A stretch of 24,112 nucleotides of DNA from RGIG4140 sp045635565 (GTDB lineage: Bacteria > Pseudomonadota > Alphaproteobacteria > CAAHEQ01 > UBA3637): positions 1 to 24,112 of the forward strand of contig JAZTVX010000030.1 in NCBI GenBank assembly GCA_045635565.1, written 5' to 3'. Below are positions 7,481 to 14,375 of this stretch, one piece after another. Position 1 is the stretch's first letter; every line of letters starts with the position of its first letter. The notes beneath the pieces are model-generated. The model saw only the letters and a list, made by a program, of their open reading frames with translations, ran no database searches and was not told the origin of the DNA. The position numbers and the translations under genes were made by a program.

Positions 7481-8551
7481 TTATCGGATTAGTTCATTTT
7501 TCTGTATCGTGATTTTTTCTTCTTTTTCCTGAATGAATAACCGCAAGCGTTTTTCATTGGTTTGCCAAAATTCATCTTGTTCCTGTTGTTGGATAAAAGT
7601 CAATAATTCTTTTAAAACAGGTATAAATTTTTGTTGATTAGGCCATTTACCGAAAACGCCGTTAAAGTGCCAGTTGAAATAGAAACGAGCCATATCTTCC
7701 GACCCACCGACTCGTTTGACTTCTGAATATGTGATTTGTGGCAATCGAACGGTTGAATCATAGTATTTGGGACGGTTATGTGTAATAGATGCACCGTGTC
7801 CTCGTTTGTAATACAAAGCCTCCGGAACAATAATACCATTGGCATCGGCTGCCAGTGCCGAGGCAAAAAATACTTCGTCTTCAAAAACAAGACGGGGTAT
7901 AAAGAGAATTTTTTTATCTTTCAAATATGCAGAGCGATAAATTTGTTTCGAAGACGTAGCCGGATAATAAGGAATAATATAGTGAGGTAGTTGACGACTT
8001 TTGAAAGGATGGACACGGTGTGGTGTTAATTCCCGTGGTAATAAACTATAATAACCGGGTCGGTCAGTATAACGAAGACCGTTTTGATTAACTGGTTCAA
8101 TATGAAAAGAGACAATATCCGGAGTTATATCGGTTTTGTTTTGAGTCTCTGCAACGGCATTTTTCATTTTTTCGATGGCTGATTTATCAATAAAATCATC
8201 TGCATCAACAAACCATACATATTGACCATTTGCTATTTTAAACGCATTGTTGCGTGCCAAAGAAAGACCTTGATTTTCTTGGTCAATGATTGTGATTTTT
8301 GAATTATTACGAGCATATTTTTGTATTTCTTTTAACGTATTATCCGTTGAGCCATCATTAACGATGATGATTTCAAAATCCTGACATGTGGATGTCAAAA
8401 CGGATTCAATTGTTGTTCCGACATATTTTTCATAGTTATATGCCGATATAATAATACTGATAAACGGTTGATACAAAAGACGAACGGCACTTGTAAAAGT
8501 GAAACCGACAAAAAGACAATATGTCAATATAAAAATAATTACTTTCTTCAT
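7481..8551 (-). CDS. GT2 family glycosyltransferase with an N-terminal signal/anchor segment
   Basis: This 356-residue protein starts with MKK and a hydrophobic stretch (about 4-22, ending FTSA), followed by a GT-A fold glycosyltransferase domain from about residue 29. Visible motifs are ISAYNYEKYV, IIIVNDGSTDNT (61-72, nucleotide-sugar binding), the metal-binding DADD (116-119) and FEDEVFF (223-229), where the acidic residues fit the catalytic base position. Family knowledge says GT2 enzymes transfer sugars from nucleotide sugars and normally act in the cytoplasm, so a leading signal or anchor segment is odd. There is no Shine-Dalgarno sequence before the ATG at 8551, and the promoter at 8558-8586 would start transcription at that ATG. 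An in-frame TTG near residue 26 would remove the hydrophobic part but also lacks a ribosome site. The acceptor is unknown; a surface glycan is plausible. Confidence 0.85.
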   Translation of the reverse strand: MKKVIIFILTYCLFVGFTFTSAVRLLYQPFISIIISAYNYEKYVGTTIESVLTSTCQDFEIIIVNDGSTDNTLKEIQKYARNNSKITIIDQENQGLSLARNNAFKIANGQYVWFVDADDFIDKSAIEKMKNAVAETQNKTDITPDIVSFHIEPVNQNGLRYTDRPGYYSLLPRELTPHRVHPFKSRQLPHYIIPYYPATSSKQIYRSAYLKDKKILFIPRLVFEDEVFFASALAADANGIIVPEALYYKRGHGASITHNRPKYYDSTVRLPQITYSEVKRVGGSEDMARFYFNWHFNGVFGKWPNQQKFIPVLKELLTFIQQQEQDEFWQTNEKRLRLFIQEKEEKITIQKNELIR

Positions 8552-8557
8552 ATGGTT

Positions 8558-8586
8558 TTTATATGTAAAAATAAAATTGATGTCAA
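8558..8586 (-). promoter_or_regulatory. Promoter of the glycosyltransferase operon (predicted leaderless)
   Basis: On the minus strand this is TTGACA (8586-8581), 17 bp, TATAAA (8563-8558). Counting seven bases from the -10 box puts the start at 8551, the first base of the ATG. Confidence 0.7.
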
Positions 8587-8660
8587 TGAAATTTTTTTCT
8601 AAAGGATAGGTTGTTTTTAGGTGTTTTCACATTACTTAACAATAAAAACAGGAGAAATAT

Positions 8661-9413
8661 ATGACACAGCAATCATCTCAATCTTTTATATGCCCGTTAA
8701 TTGGAGATAAGGCTCCATCTTTTACGGCACAAACAACGCAAGGTGAAATTCATTTTCCCGAAGATTTTAAAGGAAGATGGGTTATTCTATTTAGTCATCC
8801 GACGGATTTTACACCCGTTTGTACAACAGAGTTTATTTATTTTTCCGAAATGATGCAGGATTTTGATAGTTTAAATACGAAATTGGTCGGATTATCCGTT
8901 GACAGTTTAGCCAGTCATTTAGCGTGGTTACATGCCATTCAAAAAGATGTTGTTTTTCAGGGCATGAAGCATGTTAAAATTGAATTTCCGCTAATTGCAG
9001 ACTTGACAGGGCAAATCGCCCGTCAATATTGTATGTTACATACGGCTTCACATCAGACGAAAACAGTCAGAGCCGTTTTTTTCATTGATCCTGATGGCAT
9101 TATTCGTACTATTTTGTATTATCCGTCTTCTTTAGGACGTAATTTTGATGAATTAAAACGCATTTTAATTGGATTGCAACTACATGACGAATTGGGTGTT
9201 TCAATGCCTGCAAATTGGCAACCGGGTGATGAGGTAATTGAATCTAATCCGGAATGTATGTCTGATTTGGAAAAACGTTTAAATGAAAATGTTTCCGAAA
9301 CAGGGGCGTGGTTTTTGTCTTTAAAAGAATTGCCGATTGATACCATTGAATCCGTTTTGCAAAAACACCGAAAATCCGCTCCTAAAAAAGACAAATCTGT
9401 TTCGCCTGTTTAG
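8661..9413 (+). CDS. Peroxiredoxin, 1-Cys (Prx6)-type AhpC/TSA family
   Basis: This 250-residue thiol peroxidase would reduce hydrogen peroxide or organic hydroperoxides in the cytoplasm. The peroxidatic motif PTDFTPVCTTE places the reactive Cys at 54, after the GDKAPSFTAQTTQG strand. The conserved Arg is in TVRAVFFIDPDG (Arg137). The long C-terminal domain (about 175-235, with MPANWQPGDEVI) is the Prx6-type extension. Further cysteines at 124 and 199 (NPECMSD) could act as resolving residues, as in the longer archaeal-like members. GGAGA at 8651-8655 precedes the ATG. The gene is divergent from the glycosyltransferase operon and its stop overlaps the convergent gene at 9410 by four bases, with no terminator visible. 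The last ~16 residues are a Lys/Ser/Pro tail. Confidence 0.93.
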   Translation: MTQQSSQSFICPLIGDKAPSFTAQTTQGEIHFPEDFKGRWVILFSHPTDFTPVCTTEFIYFSEMMQDFDSLNTKLVGLSVDSLASHLAWLHAIQKDVVFQGMKHVKIEFPLIADLTGQIARQYCMLHTASHQTKTVRAVFFIDPDGIIRTILYYPSSLGRNFDELKRILIGLQLHDELGVSMPANWQPGDEVIESNPECMSDLEKRLNENVSETGAWFLSLKELPIDTIESVLQKHRKSAPKKDKSVSPV

Positions 9414-9736
9414 TTATACATCGTTTTTGGTAAGCGAATACCGGTGTTCTCCAATTGCAAAATTTTTAAGATTTTTTTTGGTGGAACGGACAAAATGCCG
9501 GCATTTTCTTCAATCATCTTGTCAAATAGGTAATAAGCCACATCTTGGTTTCCGAATAAATCATTCAGGGGTTTTTTGATGTGTTCATACACATGTTCTT
9601 CCCAATCCGATTGAGGAACAACCCCTGATGGACAATGTAGGTCATGTGCCAAATCCTGACGTAGTTCATAAAGCCTGTTAATTAAGGCTTGTTCAATAAA
9701 ATCATATCGATTGAGTTTTTGTTGTGATGTAATCAT
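9410..9736 (-). CDS. Small protein of unknown function
   Basis: This is a 108-residue, mainly helical, soluble-looking protein that I do not recognise. I start it at 9736 because AAGGAG lies seven bases upstream of that ATG (about 9745-9750 on the complementary strand). A longer in-frame start at 9790 would cover the promoter and operator-like palindrome. Visible features are an amphipathic N-terminal stretch (RYDFIEQALINRLYELRQDL), a central EEHVYEHIKKPLNDLFG segment and a C-terminal PPKKILKILQLE helix. It lies downstream of ffh on the same strand, but the 133 bp gap has its own promoter and operator signals, so it is probably transcribed separately. The 3' end overlaps the peroxiredoxin stop by four bases. 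Confidence 0.7.
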   Translation of the reverse strand: MITSQQKLNRYDFIEQALINRLYELRQDLAHDLHCPSGVVPQSDWEEHVYEHIKKPLNDLFGNQDVAYYLFDKMIEENAGILSVPPKKILKILQLENTGIRLPKTMYN

Positions 9737-9758
9737 TTTTTTCTCCTTGTATTGTGTC

Positions 9759-9782
9759 GTACATATAATGTCATTATAGTAC
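9759..9782 (-). promoter_or_regulatory. Operator-like palindrome over the promoter of the small gene at 9410-9736
   Basis: TATAATG-T-CATTATA (9764-9778) is a perfect 7+7 palindrome, and GTAC flanks it on both sides (9759-9762, 9779-9782). It supplies TATAAT on the minus strand (9778-9773). A second minus-strand option is TTGATT, 17 bp, TATATG. The nonamer GTCGTACAT occurs as direct repeats at 9756-9764 and 9796-9804, bracketing the site. This looks like a repressor-controlled promoter; the regulator is unknown. Confidence 0.5.
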
Positions 9783-9869
9783 AAAATCAAGAGTGGTCGT
9801 ACATTTTTTTAACAAAACAAGGAGAAAAAAATATAGTAAATTGGTTAACTTATTGATTATTCAAACAAG

Positions 9870-11285
9870 TTATTTTTTGAATTTATTAAAAAACGGATTC
9901 GAACCACCCATGACCTGATTGAAATCAGGCATTGCACCGCCTCCCATCAAATTATTCATTTTTTTCATCATGCCAAACATACCGAACGGTCCCATCTTTT
10001 TGAGTTGTTTCATAACTGTTGCCATTTGCTCATATTGTTTTAACAACCGATTTACATCACTGACTTGAACACCGGCACCATTAGCAATGCGTTGTTTGCG
10101 AGATGCTTTTAAAATATCGGGGTGCCGACGTTCATAAGGTGTCATTGATAAAATAATGGCTTCTTGGCGTTTTAACATGTTGTTGTTAATATCTGCTTTA
10201 TCAATTTGACTTTGCATTTTGGACAACCCCGGTATCATTTTCATAATGCCTTTGATATCTCCCATATTATTGATTTGACGCATTTGTGCCAGCATGTCAT
10301 TTAAATCAAAATGACCACTCATCATGCGTTCTGCTGTTTTTTGGGCTTCTTCCTGATTGATTTTTTCCATGGCTGTTTCAACCAATCCGACGACATCACC
10401 CATGCCTAAAATTCTGTCGGCAATACGTTTAGCATCGAAAACTTCTAAAGCATCAACTTTTTCGCCAACTCCTAAAAATTGAATCGGCATACCGGTTACG
10501 GATTTCATGGATAAGGCAGCACCACCACGGGAATCCCCGTCGATTCGGGTCAGAATTGTTCCCGTAATTGAGATTTTTTCGTTGAATTGCTGGGCAATAT
10601 TTAATGCATCTTGACCGATTAAAGCATCAATGACTAATAATGTTTCTGCCGGCTTCGTTAAATCACGGATTGTTTTGATTTCGTCCATCATGTCGTTATC
10701 AATGTGTAACCGTCCGGCTGTATCAAGAATAAGAACGTCATATAATCCTTCTTTAGCGGTGGACAAAGCCCGTTTTGTAATTTCGATAGGTTCTTGACGA
10801 GCGATAATCGGCAAAACATCAAATCCGTTTTTGGTTGCCAATTCCAGTAATTGTTCTTGAGCTGCGGGACGATAAACATCAAGAGATGCCGTTAATACTT
10901 TTTTACCTTCCTTTTGTAAACGTTTAGCCAATTTGGCTGTCGATGTCGTTTTACCGGATCCTTGTAATCCAATCATCAAGATGACATTTTGTTTTTTTGG
11001 AAATAATGTTAACGGTTTGGGGGCACCTAATAATGCAACCAATTCATCATGAACGATTTTGACAATTTGTTGTGCCGGAGAAATAGATTTAATAACTTGT
11101 TCCCCGATGGCTTTTGTTTTAACGTTTGCAATGAATGATTTAACAACAGGCAGGGCAACATCGGCTTCCAGTAAAGCAATTTTGATTTCACGCATTGTTT
11201 CATCGACGGCACTTTCTGTTAAGACACCACGTCTGGTTAATTTGTCAAACACTGAATTTAATCGTTCGGATAATCCTGTAAACAT
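9870..11285 (-). CDS. ffh: Signal recognition particle GTPase Ffh (SRP54)
   Basis: This 471-residue protein binds signal sequences on nascent membrane proteins together with 4.5S RNA and docks with FtsY. The N domain (1-90) is followed by the GTPase: G1 GLQGSGKTT (106-114), DVYRPAAQEQL (136-146), DTAGR (188-192), G4 TRIDGD (246-251) and GVGEK (272-276). The M domain follows, with the RNA-binding SRKQRIANGAG stretch and a Met/Gly-rich tail. I start at 11285 because GGAGG lies seven bases upstream. A longer in-frame start at 11348 would sit on the promoter's -35 box and so cannot be transcribed from it. The gene is divergent from the tRNA-Trp/secE operon and has its own promoter. Confidence 0.97.
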   Translation of the reverse strand: MFTGLSERLNSVFDKLTRRGVLTESAVDETMREIKIALLEADVALPVVKSFIANVKTKAIGEQVIKSISPAQQIVKIVHDELVALLGAPKPLTLFPKKQNVILMIGLQGSGKTTSTAKLAKRLQKEGKKVLTASLDVYRPAAQEQLLELATKNGFDVLPIIARQEPIEITKRALSTAKEGLYDVLILDTAGRLHIDNDMMDEIKTIRDLTKPAETLLVIDALIGQDALNIAQQFNEKISITGTILTRIDGDSRGGAALSMKSVTGMPIQFLGVGEKVDALEVFDAKRIADRILGMGDVVGLVETAMEKINQEEAQKTAERMMSGHFDLNDMLAQMRQINNMGDIKGIMKMIPGLSKMQSQIDKADINNNMLKRQEAIILSMTPYERRHPDILKASRKQRIANGAGVQVSDVNRLLKQYEQMATVMKQLKKMGPFGMFGMMKKMNNLMGGGAMPDFNQVMGGSNPFFNKFKK

Positions 11286-11319
11286 ACTTTTTCCTCCGTA
11301 AAATGAATTGATGGGTGGG

Positions 11320-11348
11320 ATTATAACGACACTGCAATCAAAAGTCAA
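11320..11348 (-). promoter_or_regulatory. ffh promoter
   Basis: On the minus strand this is TTGACT (11348-11343), 17 bp, TATAAT (11325-11320), near consensus, with a predicted start around 11313, giving a short leader before the ATG at 11285. Confidence 0.85.
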
Positions 11349-11367
11349 TAAGGGGTATTGTGTCGTT
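11325..11367. repeat. Inverted repeat bracketing the ffh promoter spacer and -35 box
   Basis: AACGACAC (11325-11332) and GTGTCGTT (11360-11367) are perfect 8 bp complements on either side of the -35 region. ATTGTGTCGT (11357-11366) recurs exactly at 9751-9760, near the promoter of the small gene. It may be a regulator site or chance. Confidence 0.35.
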
Positions 11368-11426
11368 TTTAAAAAACAGTTGATTGTTTTGTTAATAAAA
11401 AATTAAAAAATGATTCAAAAAAACGC

Positions 11427-11455
11427 TTGACAAATGATTTAATAAAATGTAGTAT
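11427..11455 (+). promoter_or_regulatory. Promoter of the tRNA-Trp-secE-nusG operon
   Basis: TTGACA (11427-11432), 17 bp, TAGTAT (11450-11455). Predicted start is near 11462, about 60 bases before the tRNA. No other strong promoter is seen before rpoC, so this may be the main entry to the operon. Confidence 0.82.
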
Positions 11456-11520
11456 GATTTGACCTTGCTAAATAGGGTGTTTTGAAAAACGACAAAACAT
11501 GATGTTGATTGATTGTAAAT

Positions 11521-11596
11521 AGGGGTGTAGCTCAACTGGTAGAGCGTCGGTCTCCAAAACCGAAGGTCGCGGGTTCGATCCCTGCCGCCCCTGCCA
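11521..11596 (+). tRNA. tRNA-Trp (anticodon CCA)
   Basis: This is a full cloverleaf: acceptor AGGGGTG pairs with CGCCCCT, with one G-T wobble. The D arm is GCTC/GAGC, the anticodon stem TCGGT/ACCGA has loop CTCCAAA and anticodon CCA at 11554-11556, and the T arm is GCGGG-TTCGATC-CCTGC. The 3' CCA is encoded (11594-11596). It is co-transcribed with secE, which starts 16 bases later. Confidence 0.98.
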
Positions 11597-11612
11597 ATAA
11601 AAAGAGGAAAAT

Positions 11613-11804
11613 ATGAAGTGGTCGCTGGCACAATATGTTCGTCAATTTAAACAGGAAGTCAGTAAAATTACGTGGCCGACTCGTTCAGATGCAATGCGTG
11701 GGACGATAACGGTTATCGTGATGAGTGTAATTTTGGCTTTGTTTTTGTTTGCGGTTAATTCGTTTTTTGCTGCAGCGATAGAATATATACTGGAAAAATT
11801 TTAA
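11613..11804 (+). CDS. secE: Preprotein translocase subunit SecE
   Basis: This is the 63-residue short form of SecE typical of most bacteria outside the enterics. It clamps SecY in the inner-membrane translocon. The cytoplasmic amphipathic helix (QYVRQFKQEVSKITWPTR, the conserved SecE motif) comes first, followed by a single membrane helix at about 30-57 (TVIVMSVILALFLFAVNSF). AGAGGA precedes the ATG. It lies between tRNA-Trp and nusG, the usual order, with an 11-base gap to nusG. Confidence 0.96.
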   Translation: MKWSLAQYVRQFKQEVSKITWPTRSDAMRGTITVIVMSVILALFLFAVNSFFAAAIEYILEKF

Positions 11805-11815
11805 GGGGTTAACTG

Positions 11816-12346
11816 ATGGCTATTCGTTGGTACATTGTTCATGTGTATTCAGGGTTTGAAAATAAAATCGCTGAATTTATTAAAGAACAAGCCGAAAAGA
11901 AAGGTTTTTCACATTTAATTGAAGATGTAATGGTTCCGACGGAAAATGTTGTTTCTGTTCGTAACGGTAGTAAGGTCGAATCGGCTCGTAAGTTTTTTCC
12001 GGGATATGTGTTGGTAAAGATGGAGATGACGCCGGAAACGTGGCATTTGGTTAGCAGTACGCCAAAAGTTACGGGGTTCTTGGGTGGTAAAAAGCCTGTT
12101 CCGATGACACAAAGTGAGGCGGAACGAATTTTGCATCAGGTTAAAGAAGGTGTTGAAAAACCGAAATCGGCTGTTGTTTATGAAGTCGGGGATCAAATTG
12201 TTGTTTGTGATGGTCCGTTCGCTTCGTTTAACGGTGTTGTTGAAGATGTGGATGCTGAGAAAGAACGTTTGAAGGTGTCTGTTTCGATTTTTGGTCGTCA
12301 AACGCCGCTCGATTTGAATTATACACAGGTTAAAAGAGCAAAATAA
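11816..12346 (+). CDS. nusG: Transcription termination/antitermination protein NusG
   Basis: This 176-residue factor binds RNA polymerase through its N-terminal NGN domain (RWYIVHVYSGFENKIAEFI near 4-22, FFPGYVLVKM near 60) and links to Rho or ribosomal S10 through its C-terminal KOW domain (GDQIVVCDGPFASFNGVVE near 123-141). Length and both domains match E. coli NusG (181). The ribosome site is AGGGG/GGTT just before the ATG. An intrinsic terminator follows directly, so read-through into rplK is likely to be controlled. Confidence 0.97.
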   Translation: MAIRWYIVHVYSGFENKIAEFIKEQAEKKGFSHLIEDVMVPTENVVSVRNGSKVESARKFFPGYVLVKMEMTPETWHLVSSTPKVTGFLGGKKPVPMTQSEAERILHQVKEGVEKPKSAVVYEVGDQIVVCDGPFASFNGVVEDVDAEKERLKVSVSIFGRQTPLDLNYTQVKRAK

Positions 12347-12352
12347 GGTTTG

Positions 12353-12386
12353 AAAAGGAAATAGAATCAGTCCGTATTTCCTTTTT
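12353..12386 (+). terminator. Intrinsic terminator or attenuator between nusG and rplK
   Basis: An 11 bp stem (12353-12363 with 12375-12385) has an 11-base loop and ends in a short T-run. It is A/T-rich with a GG/CC core, so efficiency is uncertain. Partial termination would set the ratio of SecE/NusG to the ribosomal protein transcript. Confidence 0.7.
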
Positions 12387-12389
12387 GTT

Positions 12390-12416
12390 GTGGTAGATAA
12401 GCCATTATCCGACCAC
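12390..12416 (+). promoter_or_regulatory. Second hairpin in the rplK leader
   Basis: GTGGT (12390-12394) and GATAA (12396-12400) pair with TTATC (12405-12409) and ACCAC (12412-12416) around a GCCA loop with a small internal bulge. It lies 44 bases before rplK. In many bacteria L1 represses the L11-L1 mRNA here, so this is a candidate L1 binding structure; that assignment is inferred from position. Confidence 0.5.
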
Positions 12417-12460
12417 GAAACTTCAAAAAAACAGGATTGAATAATAAATGAGGTTAAAAA

Positions 12461-12889
12461 ATGGCAAAAAAAGTAATTGGCTTTATTAAACTTCAAATTG
12501 AAGCTGGTAAAGCAAATCCGTCACCACCAGTCGGACCTGCATTAGGTCAACGTGGCTTGAATATCATGGAATTTTGTAAAGCATTTAATGCAAAAACGCA
12601 AAAGATGGAACCGGGTACTCCGATACCTGTTATCATTACGGCTTATGCTGACCGTACATTCTCTTTTGTGACAAAATTACCTCCGGTCAGTTATTTGATT
12701 AAAAAGGCTGCCGGTGTTAAGAGTGCATCAAAAGAACCGGGTCGCAAAAAAGTTGCAAAAATTACAAAAGAACAAGTAAAAGCAATTGCAACGGAAAAAA
12801 TGCCTGACTTGAACTGTCACACAGTTGAAGCTGCCATGGAAATGGTTGCCGGTCAAGCACGTTCGATGGGTATTGAAGTAGCGGAGTAA
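12461..12889 (+). CDS. rplK: 50S ribosomal protein L11
   Basis: This 142-residue protein is the same length as E. coli L11. The N-terminal domain (KLQIEAGKANPSPPVGPALG, the Pro-rich thiostrepton-linked segment) and C-terminal rRNA-binding domain (residues about 75-142, KEPGRKKVAKITKEQ) are both complete. It binds 23S rRNA in the GTPase-associated centre with the L10-L12 stalk. GAGGTT at about 12450 is the ribosome binding site. rplA starts four bases after its stop, so the two are coupled. Confidence 0.97.
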   Translation: MAKKVIGFIKLQIEAGKANPSPPVGPALGQRGLNIMEFCKAFNAKTQKMEPGTPIPVIITAYADRTFSFVTKLPPVSYLIKKAAGVKSASKEPGRKKVAKITKEQVKAIATEKMPDLNCHTVEAAMEMVAGQARSMGIEVAE

Positions 12890-12893
12890 GAAA

Positions 12894-13583
12894 ATGAAAT
12901 ACGGAAAAAGATTAAAAAAAGCTTACGAAACTGTTGATGCCTCAAAAGTGTACGACATTGAAGAAGCAATTAAATTGATTAAAGAAAACGCAAAAGCAAA
13001 ATTTGATGAAACGGTTGATATTGCTGTTTCTTTGGGCGTTGATCCGCGTCAATCCGATCAAATGGTTCGTGGTGCTGTATCATTGCCTGCCGGAACAGGT
13101 AAAACATTAACTGTTGCTGTTTTTGCAAAAGGACCAAAGGCTGAAGAAGCCAAAAATGCCGGTGCTGATATCGTTGGTGATGAAGATTTAATGAACGATA
13201 TTTTAGCAGGTAAAATTAACTTTCAACGCTTGATTGCTACACCGGATATGATGGGTGTTGTTGGTCGTTTGGGTAAAATTTTAGGTCCGAAGGGTTTGAT
13301 GCCGAATCCGAAACTTGGAACGGTTACAATGGATGTAACGGAAGCTGTTAAGGCCTCAAAAGCCGGTCAGGTTCAATTCCGTGTTGATGCCGGTGGTATC
13401 GTTCATGCCGGTATCGGTAAAGTTAGTTTTGATGATGCCAAGATTAAAGAAAATGCCGTTGCTTTTGTTAAAGCATTGGCTGCTTTAAAACCGGCTTCAT
13501 CGAAAGGCGTTTACTTGAAACAGGTTGCTTTAAGCACAACACAAGGTGTTGGTGTTAAAGTCGCTGTTTCCAGCGTTGCCTAA
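12894..13583 (+). CDS. rplA: 50S ribosomal protein L1
   Basis: This 229-residue protein of the ribosomal L1 stalk acts in release of deacylated tRNA and is often the translational repressor of its own operon. The N-terminal GKRLKKAYETVD, the VSLGVDPRQSDQMVRG strand and the MPNPKLGTV segment are clear L1 signatures, and the C-terminal SSKGVYLKQVALSTTQGVGV is complete. The ribosome binding site GGAG lies in the end of rplK. A 250-base untranslated region follows. Confidence 0.97.
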   Translation: MKYGKRLKKAYETVDASKVYDIEEAIKLIKENAKAKFDETVDIAVSLGVDPRQSDQMVRGAVSLPAGTGKTLTVAVFAKGPKAEEAKNAGADIVGDEDLMNDILAGKINFQRLIATPDMMGVVGRLGKILGPKGLMPNPKLGTVTMDVTEAVKASKAGQVQFRVDAGGIVHAGIGKVSFDDAKIKENAVAFVKALAALKPASSKGVYLKQVALSTTQGVGVKVAVSSVA

Positions 13584-13592
13584 TAAGTTTAC

Positions 13593-13616
13593 TTGCCACC
13601 CTTAACGGGGTGGCAA
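13593..13616 (+). promoter_or_regulatory. Hairpin just after rplA
   Basis: TTGCCACCC (13593-13601) pairs perfectly with GGGTGGCAA (13608-13616) around TTAACG. No T-run follows, so it is a better candidate for an RNA processing or 3' end protecting structure than for an intrinsic terminator. Confidence 0.6.
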
Positions 13617-13833
13617 ACCCCTGTCCAAGACTGTTGGTTTTAATCACGGGATTAAATGAAAGAAAAGCATTTCGCCATCACAGACAGAAAATAAATCAGT
13701 TGTTCCGATAGGAAAATATGATGTTTCTGGGCAGGAAATAAGTGGGTCTTCGGAAAAAACAATTTGTTAGACCGAAACCTGTGTAGAAACCGGAAAGATA
13801 AGTAATTATTTTTCCTTTAACGGAGAGAAAATC
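13617..13833 (+). promoter_or_regulatory. Structured rplJ leader (candidate L10 autoregulatory leader)
   Basis: This gene-free leader before rplJ holds several possible helices. GGTCT (13745-13749) can pair with AGACC (13769-13773), or TTCGG (13749-13753) with CCGAA (13772-13776). The two share bases and cannot both form. Next to the start, GGAAAGATAA (13792-13801) pairs with TTATTTTTCC (13806-13815) around GTAA. L10-(L12)4 is known to repress its own mRNA by binding such a leader; the match is by position and structure only. I see no convincing promoter here. Confidence 0.55.
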
Positions 13834-14322
13834 GTGAAACGTGAAGAAAAACAACAAGTTATCTCTGAAATGAAAGACGTTTTCAATTCATCTTCTCTTG
13901 TTGTTGTTGCCATTAACAAAGGTATTTCAATGGCTGAAACAACAGAGTTGCGTCGGAACGTTTTGAATGACGGTGCTAACTATCGTGTCGTTAAAAATCG
14001 TTTGGCTAAATTGGCTCTCGTCGGTACACCTTGCGAAGCAATGGCTGACTTGTTAGTCGGTCCGACTGCTTTGGCTTATTCGGAAGATGAAATTTCCGCT
14101 GCCAAAGCTGTTTGCAAATTAGCAAAAGCAAGTGATAAGTATGAAATTGCCGGTGGTATTATGAACGGTCAATTCATTGATGCAAAAGCCGTCAATGAAA
14201 TCGCTTCATTGCCGTCCTTGGACGAATTGCGTGGCAAACTTATCGGCTTGTTGCAAGCACCTGGCGGACAATTGGCTCGCGTTACAAAGGCTTATTCTGA
14301 AAAAGAACAGGCTGCGGCTTAA
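13834..14322 (+). CDS. rplJ: 50S ribosomal protein L10
   Basis: This 162-residue protein anchors L7/L12 dimers to the ribosome stalk. The start is GTG at 13834, preceded by GGAGAG at 13822-13827, so the first residue is Met despite the Val codon. The N-terminal KREEKQQVISEMKDVF, the central VVKNRLAKLAL and the VGPTALAYS strand are typical of L10. The C-terminal helix (about 133-160) carries the L12 binding sites. A 250-base structured leader lies upstream, and rplL follows after 53 bases. Confidence 0.97.
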   Translation: MKREEKQQVISEMKDVFNSSSLVVVAINKGISMAETTELRRNVLNDGANYRVVKNRLAKLALVGTPCEAMADLLVGPTALAYSEDEISAAKAVCKLAKASDKYEIAGGIMNGQFIDAKAVNEIASLPSLDELRGKLIGLLQAPGGQLARVTKAYSEKEQAAA

Positions 14323-14334
14323 TTTTTATAAACA

Positions 14335-14348
14335 GGGGAGGGTTCCCC
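14335..14348 (+). promoter_or_regulatory. Small hairpin between rplJ and rplL
   Basis: GGGGA (14335-14339) pairs with TCCCC (14344-14348). It may affect the relative translation of L10 and L12, which are made in about 1:4 ratio. The stem is short, so confidence is limited. Confidence 0.35.
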
Positions 14349-14375
14349 AAACATGTTAAAACTATGGAGAAAAAA

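Noticed and set aside
11286..11348. N-terminal extension of Ffh from an upstream in-frame ATG
   Set aside because: The extension covers the -35, spacer and -10 of the ffh promoter, and the good ribosome site belongs to the ATG at 11285.
11915..12496. 193-codon open frame on the minus strand over nusG
   Set aside because: It is a shadow of nusG and the rplK leader; the composition is unlike a real protein, and the plus-strand gene is certain.
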